Source: Brachypodium distachyon (taxonomy: Eukaryota; Streptophyta; Magnoliopsida; Poales; Poaceae). Taken from it: DNA of 64,000 nt. The notes under the pieces were generated by a model. It was given only the letters and a program-made list of their open reading frames with translations, was not told where the DNA came from and searched no databases. Position 1 is the stretch's first letter. Each line of letters begins with the position of its first letter. Positions 21,071 to 30,438 of the stretch are shown piece after piece. The translations under genes and the position numbers were made by a program. The DNA lies in NCBI RefSeq assembly GCF_000005505.3, contig NC_016132.3, positions 17,350,501 through 17,414,500 of the forward strand. Reading direction: 5' to 3'.

Positions 21071-21476
21071 TACTAAATACTCATATAGCTTTATGATATG
21101 AGTTTTTTATTTTAGTAAATTTTCTTCCCCAGCTGTCAGGAAAGTAAGTATACATTAGATTTCTTCTTCTTTTTTACATACATATTCCATCCTCAGTTAT
21201 CAAAACTATTGGCGGATCCGGCCGAATAGTCAGCTTGAGCCTTGGCAAATTCCACGTGCTTCCTCCTAAATTAGTGTTTGCCCATAAAAAATTGTTAATT
21301 GAATCATTATGTTTATCTAAAATTAAAGCAAATTCGACCGTGGAGCTTGAGAAGCTGCCCGTAGTGTTTGGGCGGTGTTGGTGTCAACATGAAAAGAATT
21401 ATATCTGACTTGCCACGTGATGGCCATCCGTTGGAAGCACGTGCGGGCACCACGTCAGTAGTCGGGGTTCTGGTTG
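21071..21476. other. Gene-less flank of the CACTA insertion
   Basis: AT-rich, then a segment with CACGTG-type motifs (CCACGTGATGG near 21415, GCACGTGCGGG near 21438). With the CACTA element removed this joins CACTCACTCACCACGTCGG at 25969 and may have been an upstream region of something to the right. No exon is supported. Confidence 0.35.
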
Positions 21477-21504
21477 CACTACTACAAAACGGTTTATATC
21501 TCAC

Positions 21505-21895
21505 GTCACATCAGTAACGGGTCCGACGCGATCATTACTGATGAAGAACATCAGTGTCGGTCACGGCCGCGACCGTTACTGATGAACAGAGCGGGGTCTG
21601 TCCGTCTCCGCCCAGCCATACATCAGTGACGTCGCGCGAGACGACCGCCACTGATGTACCATCATTCCTCGCGAGAGACATCAGTGGCGCTCGATTAAGA
21701 GACGACCGTTACTGATGAGTGATACTTCACTAATGGTCGCCCTAACGTGCCCGCCATTGATGTGTGGTACACATCAGTAACGGTCCGTTACTGATGTTTG
21801 GTACATCAGTAATGGGCAGTTATAAAGTGACCGTTACTGATGTATCCCCTATTATCAGTAACGGTCGCCCAAGTCCCGACCGCCACTGATGATCG
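21505..21895. repeat. CACTA left subterminal repeats
   Basis: At least ten copies of CATCAGT(A/G)(A/G)CGG-type units in both orientations, the presumed binding sites of the element's TnpA-like protein. Confidence 0.8.
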
Positions 21896-22466
21896 TCGCG
21901 GTTTAAGTACGCGGGGCAAAGCCGCAGCTGGTCGCGCTGCGCGTCGTAACGGACCAACTGCGTCCCCTTCTTCTCCGGCGACGGCGGAGCGCTGCCCAAA
22001 TCCGCCATGGCCACCGGCGAGCCCAGCAGGAAGCCCCTTCTCCTCCCTCTCCCTTCCTCCTCTCTCCCATCAGTCCAAGCGAAGAAAACGGTTTTCGAGT
22101 ACAAAGACGGATGTAACACAGGCTTCTAGAGTACACCTCCTGATATCGCGGCCCTAGTTACCGCGGCACCAACCTTTATCTGGAGTTGCGAGAAGAGAAT
22201 CAGAGAGATCATCAAAAGAAAAAAGAGAACGGCGTCTACCTGAACGAGAACATAAAGATATTGTTAGTTTATTGGCTTTACCCTGCCGACACCCCCCATC
22301 TCCGGCGAGCTCCATTTTTGGAGCTCCGGCGGCCGGTGAGCTCCAATCTTCGAGCCCGAAGCTTCCCTCTCCCTTGCGAGCTCTCTCTCCCTCCCGATCT
22401 TTCTCGCCGGCCTCCAATTTCTCTCCGAAGTTTCCCAATTTCAATTTTTTTTTTGAGCTCCAGCAG

Positions 22467-22757
22467 GTATTCTACATAGATGACCTGGCAAATAAAGGCC
22501 GCGTCATAGTAAGAAGAGGAAAAAAAAGCATCTTTGGAGTGGACGGAGTTAGTTCACAAGAAGACTACGAAGGTTTCCATGATCCGACGACCGCCACAGA
22601 TGACGAAGAAGCGGAACGCACGATATTAATGAGGAAAAGGAGAGGGAAAAGAAGAAGTGATGGGAGCGAGAGCGAGAAAATACCACAAAAACCCTACCTC
22701 AGAAGCACTACTGCGAGGAGTCAAGTTATGACTTACCGAAGGAAGGAGAAGGCCTAG
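22467..22757 (+). pseudogene. CACTA TNPD C-terminal remnant
   Basis: An open segment beginning VFYIDDLANKGRVIVRRGKK, then FGVDGVSSQEDYEGFHD and a basic, acidic-patched tail ending at TAG. It matches the C-terminal region that follows the transposase in plant CACTA TNPD proteins (QVFY-D..., G-V-..E-Y; DUF4216-like), recognised from family knowledge. A CAG acceptor precedes it. Everything N-terminal, including the catalytic domain, is absent: the frame runs back only into a GC-rich leader-like segment (22272-22466). Confidence 0.55.
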
Positions 22758-22879
22758 TAGTCACATTGTAATGTACTTGTACTGAATTTGAATGCAAACT
22801 TTGTACTAAGTGAAATTATGTGTGATCGATGTACTTCTGTGTATGCACGTGATGAATTTTTTGAATATTTAGCAAAAGT

Positions 22880-23115
22880 ACTAGACAAATGTATGAATTT
22901 ATTCATCAAACTTGAAATACATGAATTCGATGATGTGGTGTACAAATACTAGAAAAGACATGATGTGGTGTACAAATACTAGACAAATGCATGAATTTAT
23001 TCATCAAACTTGAAATACATGAATTCCATGATGTGGTGTACCAATACTATACAAGACATGATGTGGTGTACAAATACTAGACAAATGCATGAATTTATTG
23101 ATCAAACTTGAAATA
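22880..23115. repeat. Tandem repeat of about 99 bases, 2.4 copies
   Basis: Unit contains ACAAATGCATGAATTTATTC then ATCAAACTTGAAATACATG and a doubled ATGATGTGGTGTACAAATAC. It lies between the TNPD remnant and an internal block of CACTA-type repeats. Confidence 0.8.
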
Positions 23116-23124
23116 CTGGTAAGT

Positions 23125-23290
23125 ATAATCATCAGTAACGGTCGGCCTGTTATTCGTCCGTTACTGATGAGTGGTTGGGCATTGCTCATAGGAGCTTATC
23201 AGTGGCGGTCGCATTCTAACGTGCCTGTTACTAATGATTGAAGGCACATCAGTAACGGGCGGGTCCCTTACTCGCCCGTTACTAAGGTAT
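23125..23290. repeat. Internal block of CACTA-type CATCAGTAACGG repeats
   Basis: Six or so units in both orientations (for example ATCATCAGTAACGGTCGG and CCGTTACTGATGAG) in the middle of the element, just before the TATATAAG of the TNPA-like gene. In En/Spm the element protein binds such repeats at the ends; here the position could allow autoregulation. Confidence 0.65.
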
Positions 23291-23295
23291 ATAGG

Positions 23296-23303
23296 GTATA
23301 TAA
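23296..23303 (+). promoter_or_regulatory. Putative TATA box of the TNPA-like gene
   Basis: TATATAAG in GGGTATATAAGAGAACAC. A C-rich leader follows (23340-23750), then AT-rich probable intron sequence up to a CATAG acceptor just before the ATG at 24368. Confidence 0.5.
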
Positions 23304-23754
23304 GAGAACACGCCGAAACACTTAGTCTCATTCTCGCCTGCGCGTCCTCCCGTAACCCGAGAGACCAGCAGTGGGCGCCTCCCTAACCCTAGCGAAGCTC
23401 TGCCGGATTTTCGCACCGCCGCCACCGTCGACCCGACGCCCCGAGCCCGCGCCTCCCCGTCCTCGCCCAGAGCCCGCCGCCGACGGCCTCGTCGTCCTCG
23501 TCCCCGAGCCCGAGCGCTGCCACCCCGATGTCGTCCTTGCCCGAGCGCCGCCACCCCCGCATCGTCCTCCTCCCCGACCCCGCATCCTCGTCCCCGAGCC
23601 GGAGCGCCGCAACCCCGCGTCGTCCTCGCCCGAGCGCCAGAGCCCGCCACGCCCGCCGCCAAGCCCCGACGAGCGCCCTCGCGTCGCCTTCCTCCTCCGC
23701 CTCTGGCCCTTCTCAACCCACCTGTGCGCGCTCCTTCTACCTCCCTCTCACTGC

Positions 23755-23835
23755 TGTTAGGGTTAGGGTTAGTGTTAGAGTACTTTAGGGTTAGGGTTCA
23801 TGCTACGTACTGTTAGGGTTAGGGTTGGGTTAACT
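23755..23835 (+). repeat. Telomere-like TTAGGGTTAGGG tract
   Basis: GTTAGGGTTAGGGTTAG, TTTAGGGTTAGGGTT and GTTAGGGTTAGGGTTGGG occur within 80 bases. Too short and mixed for a telomere relic. It may be a telo-box-like regulatory tract in the TNPA leader. Confidence 0.6.
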
Positions 23836-24367
23836 GAATAAGATGGTTGTTGTTGCTGAATACTGCTGCTGCTTAACTGCTGATGTTGCTGCTTAACTGA
23901 ATTTCTGGTTAACTGCTGCTGCTGCTTAACTGAATTTTTGCTTAACATATATAGGATAACTGACAAAAATTGAGAGTGTAGCATCTATAGGTTATGAAAA
24001 TCTCATTACTTCAGATAAGTAAAGCTGATCTTGCTCAGAATATGATGTTTTATATGCTATATACATGCTGTTTATATGCTATTTTAGGTGTTTTAAATGC
24101 TATACTTGCTCTTTATATGCTATTTTAGCTGTTTTATATGCTATTGATCGGATACTCGTGGGAATTGAGTAATGAATTGTGGGCCCGACCATCGTGTCGG
24201 GTCATTGGAGAAGGGGCCGGCCATCGTGCCGAGGGGGTACGTATGCGGGTGGGTTTTTAATACAGGTTTCGAGCTCCTAGTAGACAAAATTTGCTAGTTT
24301 CATAGCATAGGTCATGCCGAAATTTTCGGCCAATATATATTTGATGGTTTGATGGCATAGGTACGAA

Positions 24368-25679
24368 ATGGGCAAGAGTAGTCAGAAATCAGTTCTTGAG
24401 GACGTAGCTCATGAGGAGGTGTATCGTGTCAATGAAGAGTCTTCATCGGGAGAGCAAATTGCCAGCTCTGGCGGCGATCCTATCTCTGGCGAAGGTAGCT
24501 CTCGTTCAGAAGAGCAAGACAATGAGCGACGGGTGGAAGAGATTAACCCGCAGCCAACTGCTTCTACGGCTAAGAAGCCAAGGAAGAAGACGCCGAGGGG
24601 GAGCCACAACTTGAAGGAGTTTTGCTATGTGGTCACCCGACACTCTGACAGAGGCCGCCCGGAGTCGCTTGAGAGGGCACAGAAGGCCTTCGCAACCACC
24701 TGTGGAACCGTTGCACGTAAATATTGCAAGATCACCAACGAGTGGAATGACATCTCCGAAGTCGTTAGAAACACGTGCATGGCAGACGTTGAAAGGAGGT
24801 TCCAAGTCACTGACGACTGGCGCGAGCGATTCCGAACACCCATCAACATAGTGGTGCGGAATGATCTTGCTACTTGGAAAATCACCGCTAGAAAGTGGAT
24901 GGACAAACCCTATGAGATCATCAAGAAGAAATGGCCGTCGATAACTGATGAGGCTGAATGGGAAAAAATCAAGAAGAAATCGTCTGACCCTGCCTTCATT
25001 GCGAAGAGTGAACGTATGAGGGCGTTGCGCGCGAGGAAGCCGTTGAACCACAGGCTAGGGAGTGCAGGGAAAGAGGGGAAGAGGAAGGTCTGGCGCAAGC
25101 CGGACCGAATTCTCGAGGCGGCAGACAGGGTGCCTCCAGTGCATAACATTCTAGAGGATAAACGTGCTAGAGAATATACAGGTCAGCACATGACACCAGA
25201 GGAGTGGGCGGGCATTGAGCCAATGCAGCCGCCTGTTAAAAAATTTACGGTAAGGGTTCACGTGCATTAATTTGTTTTCGACGTTAATTATGACACTCAT
25301 GATCCATATATACTCATGTTGGTCCTGTCTTATATGATAATAGGAAAATGCCCACAAATGGGAGGATAGCAAGAGGTCAGAAACATCCGCCGACTTCGTG
25401 CAGAGAAAGAGGTGGGAGTCGGCTGTGACCGCCGGCTTGCAAAAGACGGAGCACACGGGCCATGTGCTAGGGGAAGGCGAAGGGGCCTCCTGGGATGAAT
25501 ATTTCCCGCCTGCTCCGAAGCGAAGCAGGGTCCAAAAAAAGCTCCCCGCTTCTGCTGAAATAATAGAACAAGTGTGTGTGATGGTGGACTCCGTCGTCGA
25601 GGAGCATCGTGATTATGCTATCCCGCTACCTCCGGAGGTATTCCAAATATATATGTGCTGTGTATTTTGCTGTGTATAA
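24368..25679 (+). CDS. TNPA-like CACTA protein (Ptta/En/Spm Transposase_24 family)
   Basis: Exon 1 24368-25249 and exon 2 from 25344 (GT...AG intron of 94 bases, phase 0); 405 residues if translation runs to TAA at 25677-25679, or further if a GT at 25638 is used. The N-terminus is Ser/Glu-rich, followed by a basic patch KKPRKKTPRGSHN. The conserved core (about residues 85-260) includes ISEVVRNTCMADVERRF, ATWKITARKWMDKPYEIIKK, SDPAFIAKSERMRALRARKP and, near 285, MTPEEWAGI, typical of the plant Ptta/En/Spm family. Exon 2 ends with a coiled, Glu-rich SWDEYFPPAPKRSR segment. Such proteins bind CACTA subterminal repeats. The frame is fully open, although the catalytic partner is lost from this copy. 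Confidence 0.75.
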
Positions 25680-25740
25680 ATGCTGTGTATTTTCTGTGGT
25701 TTTAATTATTTTTTAATTACTGAAAATGTATGATGTGGCG

Positions 25741-25945
25741 AAACGACCGTTACTGATGTACCAATCATCAGTGGCGGGCGCGGAAACGTGACCGTCACTG
25801 CATCAGTGACGGTCACGTTTCCGCGCCCGCCACTGATGATTGGTACATCAGTTTTTACCGTTACTGATGATACCCATCATTACTGGCAGGAAGTGAGTAA
25901 CGGCGGCCCCAACCGTTACTGATGCACTTTTTTGACCGTTAGTGA
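25741..25945. repeat. CACTA right subterminal repeats with a 47-bp perfect palindrome
   Basis: 25754-25800 is exactly complementary in reverse to 25804-25850, with only CAT between. Each arm carries CATCAGTGGCGGGCGCGG and GACCGTCACTG. It would form a long hairpin. More CATCAGT/CCGTTACTGATG units follow to the element end. Confidence 0.85.
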
Positions 25946-25968
25946 TAAGCCTTTCTGTAGTAGTGTTG

Positions 25969-27059
25969 CACTCACTCACCACGTCGGTACCGCACCTCGT
26001 CTGCTTCGGAGAGAGCGCTCGGGCATGGCATCCACCGGGACGCCGGGAGTGATGCGCCGCCGCCTAGATTTACCGCCTCCCGACCGGATTGGCCGCCTCC
26101 CGTCCGGAACCGCCGTCTCCCGCCTGGATCTGCCGCCTGAGTGAGCTCCTTGCCGGCGTGCCAGGGAGAGGAGGTGCAGCGGCTGCAGAGTGCCGGCGCC
26201 ACCTTCTGCGCACCGCATGAGCTCGTCTCGTCCATCTCGGCGCCGGGGATCGTCAGAGACGAGCACATCGACCCACTGCCCTCCTCTTCTTCAAGGTTCT
26301 CGCGGTCCGTCCGCCGATGGGGCAGAACTTCCGCGAGGAACTTGAAGAGGAATTTTTGATCGTTGGTGGGTGGTATTGTCGTCCTTATCTTCCGTGGGTT
26401 CCATGGTTGGCCTCGAAGGGATTCAAGCCGGCTGTACCTCCTCTTTCTCTGTGCTCAGTATTTTCTTGTTACTGTTCTTAGTTTAGTTTAGTTGTTGTTG
26501 GGACGAAAGAGATGAGGTTTGATCTTTCTTCAATCTTTAGGCTATGTCATTTGGCAATATGCAAATGATATCTTTTTTCTATGAAAATTTGAGTTAGAAA
26601 GTGAAATCTAGAATGTTGAGAAGAGGTTTTCTTAGCTGCTGTAGTTGTTTCATATGATTGGGAAGACCAGATTTGGGAAAATAATTGGTTAGGAGCCATG
26701 CCTCTAGCTATTATTTTCCCTCTTTGTTTCTTCTCACTTTCGGTATTGATATATTTGTAGATGTTTCATAGAGATTTTCTGTTGGGTGGTGGGTGATTCT
26801 CCTTCGGCTAATTCGGAGGGAAGACCCTATAACTTTTAGTTCACTAGTTAGTAATTGTAGCATTCCTACCGGAGTTGTGTTAAGAAGCTTGAGGGGGAAA
26901 CGGGGATGATCATTGTTTTTTTTTTTTGCTCTAGGCAAGAAATCATGGATCATCTGACTTTTTCTTGCTCTTTGTGCATTTTCTGTGGAATGGTGTTCAA
27001 ATATAGCTATGATTTCTCTTGTGTCCTTGCTATTTTCAAGAGTTGCTGGATAGGCGGCT
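25969..27059. other. Gene-less stretch right of the CACTA element
   Basis: GC-rich to 26350 with CCGCCTCCCG steps and a 72-codon open frame lacking any domain, then T-rich sequence resembling the 3' body of a non-LTR element. Nothing coding is supported. Confidence 0.35.
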
Positions 27060-27584
27060 TTTACAATTTAACAAGGGGGAGACAAACCTAGTTCTTGTGA
27101 GGCTGGAAGTTATCATTTGGACAATGTGAAAAACTCGTCATGATGCATGCTAACAAATGGCCAAATGAGCTTTCACGTCCGTTATTTGTTGTTTGCTCAT
27201 CTGTTGACTTAAGGGCTAGCCTGCGGGAACACGCTGCTCCGGATCTACTTCACTCGTGCTTTGGGAGGTTGTGGCAAGTCGCGGCGACGGTTTTTCATCA
27301 CTTGAGAGGTTGGACTCCTGTCACTTGTCGTCTGAAGTGCTGAGGGGGCCCATGGAGTGGTGTTGCTGAACCCTATCGTGAAGCTGGAGTCTTTGTTATG
27401 AGCAGTTCGTAATAGGGATAGATTGGACAATTGGCCTACACCGGTTGTCGTATTGGAGGAGGTTTCAGTTCTATTTAACTGAACCAACTCCTGTGAGTGT
27501 TTAAGTCCAGACTATTTATGTACGAGACACTTGGTTTCTTTTAATGAAACCGGAGGGGGAGCCCTCTGTCCGTAAAAAAAAAAG
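27060..27584 (+). mobile_element. LINE-like 3' end with poly(A)
   Basis: Ends TTTTAATGAAACCGGAGGGG then GAGCCCTCTGTCCGT and A11, matching the minus-strand 3' end at 16592. The 5' limit is uncertain; sequence back to 26360 may belong to it. Confidence 0.45.
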
Positions 27585-28158
27585 TCAGTACAGTATCACG
27601 TTAGACTTCAGTAGCAACCGTTGTGTTTTCTCCGTCAAGTCCAGATACGGAAGCACGAGGCCCAGATTTGAAGCCCGTTTTGGGGTCCAAAACTGGAGTA
27701 TTGACTGGGCCTCGAAAAATTCAGGAGAATCTAAAAAAAAAACTCTAGAGAGAGAGAGACCGCGCCGCCGGCGACGTGATTCCTCCAAACCCCCTTCACG
27801 TCCACCACGTCCGCGGGATCCTAGCCACCGTCGCCTCCGCCGCGTTCGCGGGATTTGACATGCTGCCGTCCAAGCACCAGGGTCTCAAAGCTGATGGCAA
27901 GCGTAGGATCCTGGAACCAAAGTCCATGTCCTCGATCACCACCAACGACCCAGCTTCCGTCGATGTGCTAATCGAATGAACTGAACTCCCTCCGGCCACC
28001 GGCACACTGCCCAGCAACTTCCTTGTCTGGAGTTGATGGAGAAAAAGACACTTGCTAATCAAAACCTTTGTAAGTGAGAGTTAATCACGCCCTAATCACA
28101 GACAGCCACTTATTTTGCTTTAAAAATGGTGCGAACTTTTTATTTGGAAAACATAGAA
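27585..28158. other. Unrecognised open segment
   Basis: A plus-strand frame (27776-27979) reads ATVASAAFAGFDMLP... to ...SVDVLIE and stops at TGA; C-rich composition before it resembles a 5' exon. I do not recognise the product and see no partner exon, so it is listed only as a possible gene fragment. Confidence 0.3.
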
Positions 28159-28170
28159 GCACTACTCCAT

Positions 28171-28188
28171 TTTTTTTTTTTGAGAGAG
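28171..28188 (-). mobile_element. 18-base poly(A)-tailed micro-insertion with 12-base target duplication
   Basis: T11 followed by GAGAGAG lies between two perfect copies of GCACTACTCCAT (28159-28170 and 28189-28200). The layout is that of an extremely 5'-truncated retroposon. Confidence 0.6.
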
Positions 28189-28710
28189 GCACTACTCCAT
28201 GTATGTATCGTCGTGGTTTGGGTTGGGTCTTGCGGGTGGTTTGGATTCTGGACCATTAGCACGCTTGCGAGGCCCTCCGTGGCCTGCTACTTTGCCATCG
28301 ATATCGAGCAGCCCGGGTGCTCCCCCGGCGGCCGGGAGCAAGCTTCGACGGCTCTGCTGCGCCACGTGCTGTTGTTGGTCAAGATGGTTAGTTGACTAGT
28401 TACGCTAAATACTCCGTATTAGTTTTTGAATTTGCTATACAACCCTTTTTAACTGCAGAGGTGGGTTTTAATCTCCAGGTTTAATCTGCATCAGAATTCG
28501 TAAATTATTCAAGGAAATAGTACCGAAGTAAATGTCGCTTTAAATATAAATACGAAAAAAGCAGGGCACTTGAGCCGCGGATCCATTGTTGAAACCAATA
28601 TGGGTATTCAGTGTTCACTATCCCTAAACTTACATCTATCACTCTATCAGTTTCCAAACTTTCTTCCAAAACAAGAACAAAAATGCAGTTTTCAAGCACA
28701 CACTGCCGAT

Positions 28711-29117
28711 TCACGATTTACAGCAGCAGAACTCGGCATAGCCTTGCCATTGGTTCTTATCGCAGTAGCCTTTGGACGCGTCATAGCCTTGCCATTTGCA
28801 CTGCTTCTGGCAGTCCTCCTTCAGGCACCCCGAAAGCGGGAAACACAACAGTCCAAACGCAGCAGCTGGATCTACGCACAAGCACATAAACAATGTCAGG
28901 ATCAGTCGATTGACTGATTGAGTCTGATGAACATCTAAAAAGTGTGAAAATGAACCGGCCGGTATATATTTGCAGGAAAGGATATTTAACGAGTTTTACC
29001 TATGTCTCTCGATGTGATATCCCTCCCTGCTGTCGCGGGGCAAGACAAGACAGCGGAGGATATCACCAGAAGAGCTACAAAGCAGAGAGCATGTGTGTTC
29101 TTCTTGACAAGTGCCAT
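28711..29117 (-). CDS. DEFL-F: 8-cysteine defensin-like peptide, two exons
   Basis: Exons 29117-29000 and 28871-28711 with a 128-base phase-1 intron encode 92 residues. Signal peptide: MALVKKNTHALCFVALLVIS then SAVLSCPATAG. Mature part: DPAAAFGLLC, spacing C-x5-C-x4-C-x3-C-x11-C-x11-CCC, ending CCCKS. The motif WQGY occurs twice (KWQGYDA and QWQGYAE), from a short duplication of TGGCAAGGCTATG that lengthens the last loop relative to DEFL-E. The start is the first ATG after a TATA box 58 bases away. Intact signals and frame make this the best preserved member of its subgroup. Function (secreted defence or signalling peptide) is inferred from the cysteine plan only. Confidence 0.75.
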
Positions 29118-29174
29118 GGCGAGTGGTTAATTTGCTACTCTCTCTTCGATATCCCGTTGTTGTCATCTGCCGTG

Positions 29175-29183
29175 TTTATATAG
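29175..29183 (-). promoter_or_regulatory. TATA box of DEFL-F
   Basis: CTATATAAA in GCCTCTATATAAACACGG, identical in context to DEFL-A and DEFL-B. Confidence 0.75.
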
Positions 29184-29303
29184 AGGCATTGCAATGCCTG
29201 CCCTTAATTTTATCCTTTTCTGCATTAATTCCCTTCCTCCTAGCCTCTGTATGCTTTAGCTGGAGGGTTAACCAGTATCTTTGCATAAGGAAAAGATAAT
29301 GTA

Positions 29304-29416
29304 CTCCCTCCGAACCATATTATTTGTTTTAAATTTGTCTAAATATGGTTGTATCTATGTTTAAAAAGCGTCTAGATACATGTAATATTTCAACAAGTAA
29401 TATGGATTGGAACGAG
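29304..29416. mobile_element. Stowaway MITE (113 bp)
   Basis: CTCCCTCCGAACCATATTAT at the left, ATATGGATTGGAACGAG at the right, TA on both sides. Confidence 0.75.
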
Positions 29417-29563
29417 TACTAATACTCGCATAGCTTTATGATATGATTTTTATTCCTGTAAAAGTAGGTATGATTAGATTTTCTTTTTTCATAGATATTT
29501 CATCCCTCGTTTGTTGAGACAGGACAATTTGGTCTGACTAGCCCCCCTCCCCCCACCCCCAGA

Positions 29564-29833
29564 TATAACTGGGCAAATCCGGGCCGGGCCGGGCTTCAAA
29601 AAGCCTAATGGGTAAACCTCAAGCCCGAGCCTGGCCCGAAGCCGGAAAATAGGCCGTTTTATTAAAATAATTATTTTTAAAATAAATAAATGTATTATTA
29701 TACCTATTTTCCTCAAAAACACTCGATTTAAGCCATTTCGGGCTTTTGGGCTTTCAGGCTTTGGGCACAAAAGTGAAGCCTGGCCCGGCCCGAGACCCCG
29801 TGCTTCGGGCCGGGCCACCCATGCCCAGGTATA
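29564..29833 (-). mobile_element. hAT-type MITE, copy 3 (reversed)
   Basis: Ends CCACCCATGCCCAGGTATA (complement of the TATACCTGGGCATGGGTGG start) and begins TATAACTGGGC; interior matches the copies at 2.7 and 15.6 kb in reverse. The flanking 8-mers no longer match exactly, so this is probably the oldest copy. Confidence 0.7.
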
Positions 29834-30109
29834 GCCAAGAGATAAAATTAAAGTGTCCGATTTTAACAGTTGAGTAACGAAATATCTACGGAAAAAATAT
29901 AGAAAAGAAAATATATGTTTTCATGATAGTTGAGAGACGAAAAACATATTTACCCATTTTTCTAAAAAAAATGACTCTTCGCCTAAATGCCGAATTTTTT
30001 TGCATTGGCAAGCCACATGGCAAACCTCCGTTAAGCCTATGAGCTAGCATTTTGAAAAAGTTCAACCAAAATCTTGTGGTAAATTGGCAGATCAAAGGGA
30101 GTTCTTTAT

Positions 30110-30426
30110 TTTATTTTGAGGAAACACAGTAGAAACGTGAACGCTCATAAACACGCACGCACACTCAACCTTATGGACGCACACAAATCATACCCTAATG
30201 AGCACCTTCGAGAGACTTCGCTGGAAAATCTGGAGGTTGACAAAGTCACCACACACGTGTCGTAGTTAACAGGTACGTCACTCTCACTAAAATAACAACG
30301 CTTGTTAAACCCTGAAATAAATCCAAAAAATACAAGCACCCACGTCAGTCTACGACTTGAACTCGGGTGGATTGTTTCCACCACAAGTCCACAAGGAACC
30401 AACACCTAAGGTACGCTCAATTCGCA
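30110..30426 (-). mobile_element. Au-type SINE
   Basis: Read on the minus strand it contains the tRNA-derived box-B-like CCACCCGAGTTCAAGTC, then TTTTTTGGATTTATTTCAGG and CGAAGGTGCTCATTAGGG, near-consensus stretches of the plant Au SINE family (recognised from memory). It ends GCGTTTATGAGCGTTCACG and TTTCTACTGTG. The 12-base target duplication GGAGTTCTTTAT flanks it (30098-30109, 30427-30438). Confidence 0.75.
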
Positions 30427-30438
30427 GGAGTTCTTTAT

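Larger units (their letters stand above)
21477..25965 (+). mobile_element. CACTA (En/Spm) transposon, deletion derivative, 4.5 kb
   Basis: Starts CACTACTACAAAACGG and ends CCTTTCTGTAGTAGTG, an inverted CACTA terminus. The 3-base duplication TTG flanks it (21474-21476, 25966-25968). Subterminal regions (21505-21895 and 25741-25945) are packed with direct and inverted CATCAGTAACGG / CCGTTACTGATG units. Inside are the C-terminal piece of a TNPD-like protein and a TNPA-like gene, both on the plus strand. The DDE transposase domain is missing, so it cannot move unaided but may still make its TnpA-like DNA-binding protein. Confidence 0.9.

Noticed and set aside
23755..23835. Interstitial telomere
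   Set aside because: Only a few mixed TTAGGG/TTTAGGG repeats inside a transposon; far too short for a chromosome-fusion or telomere relic.
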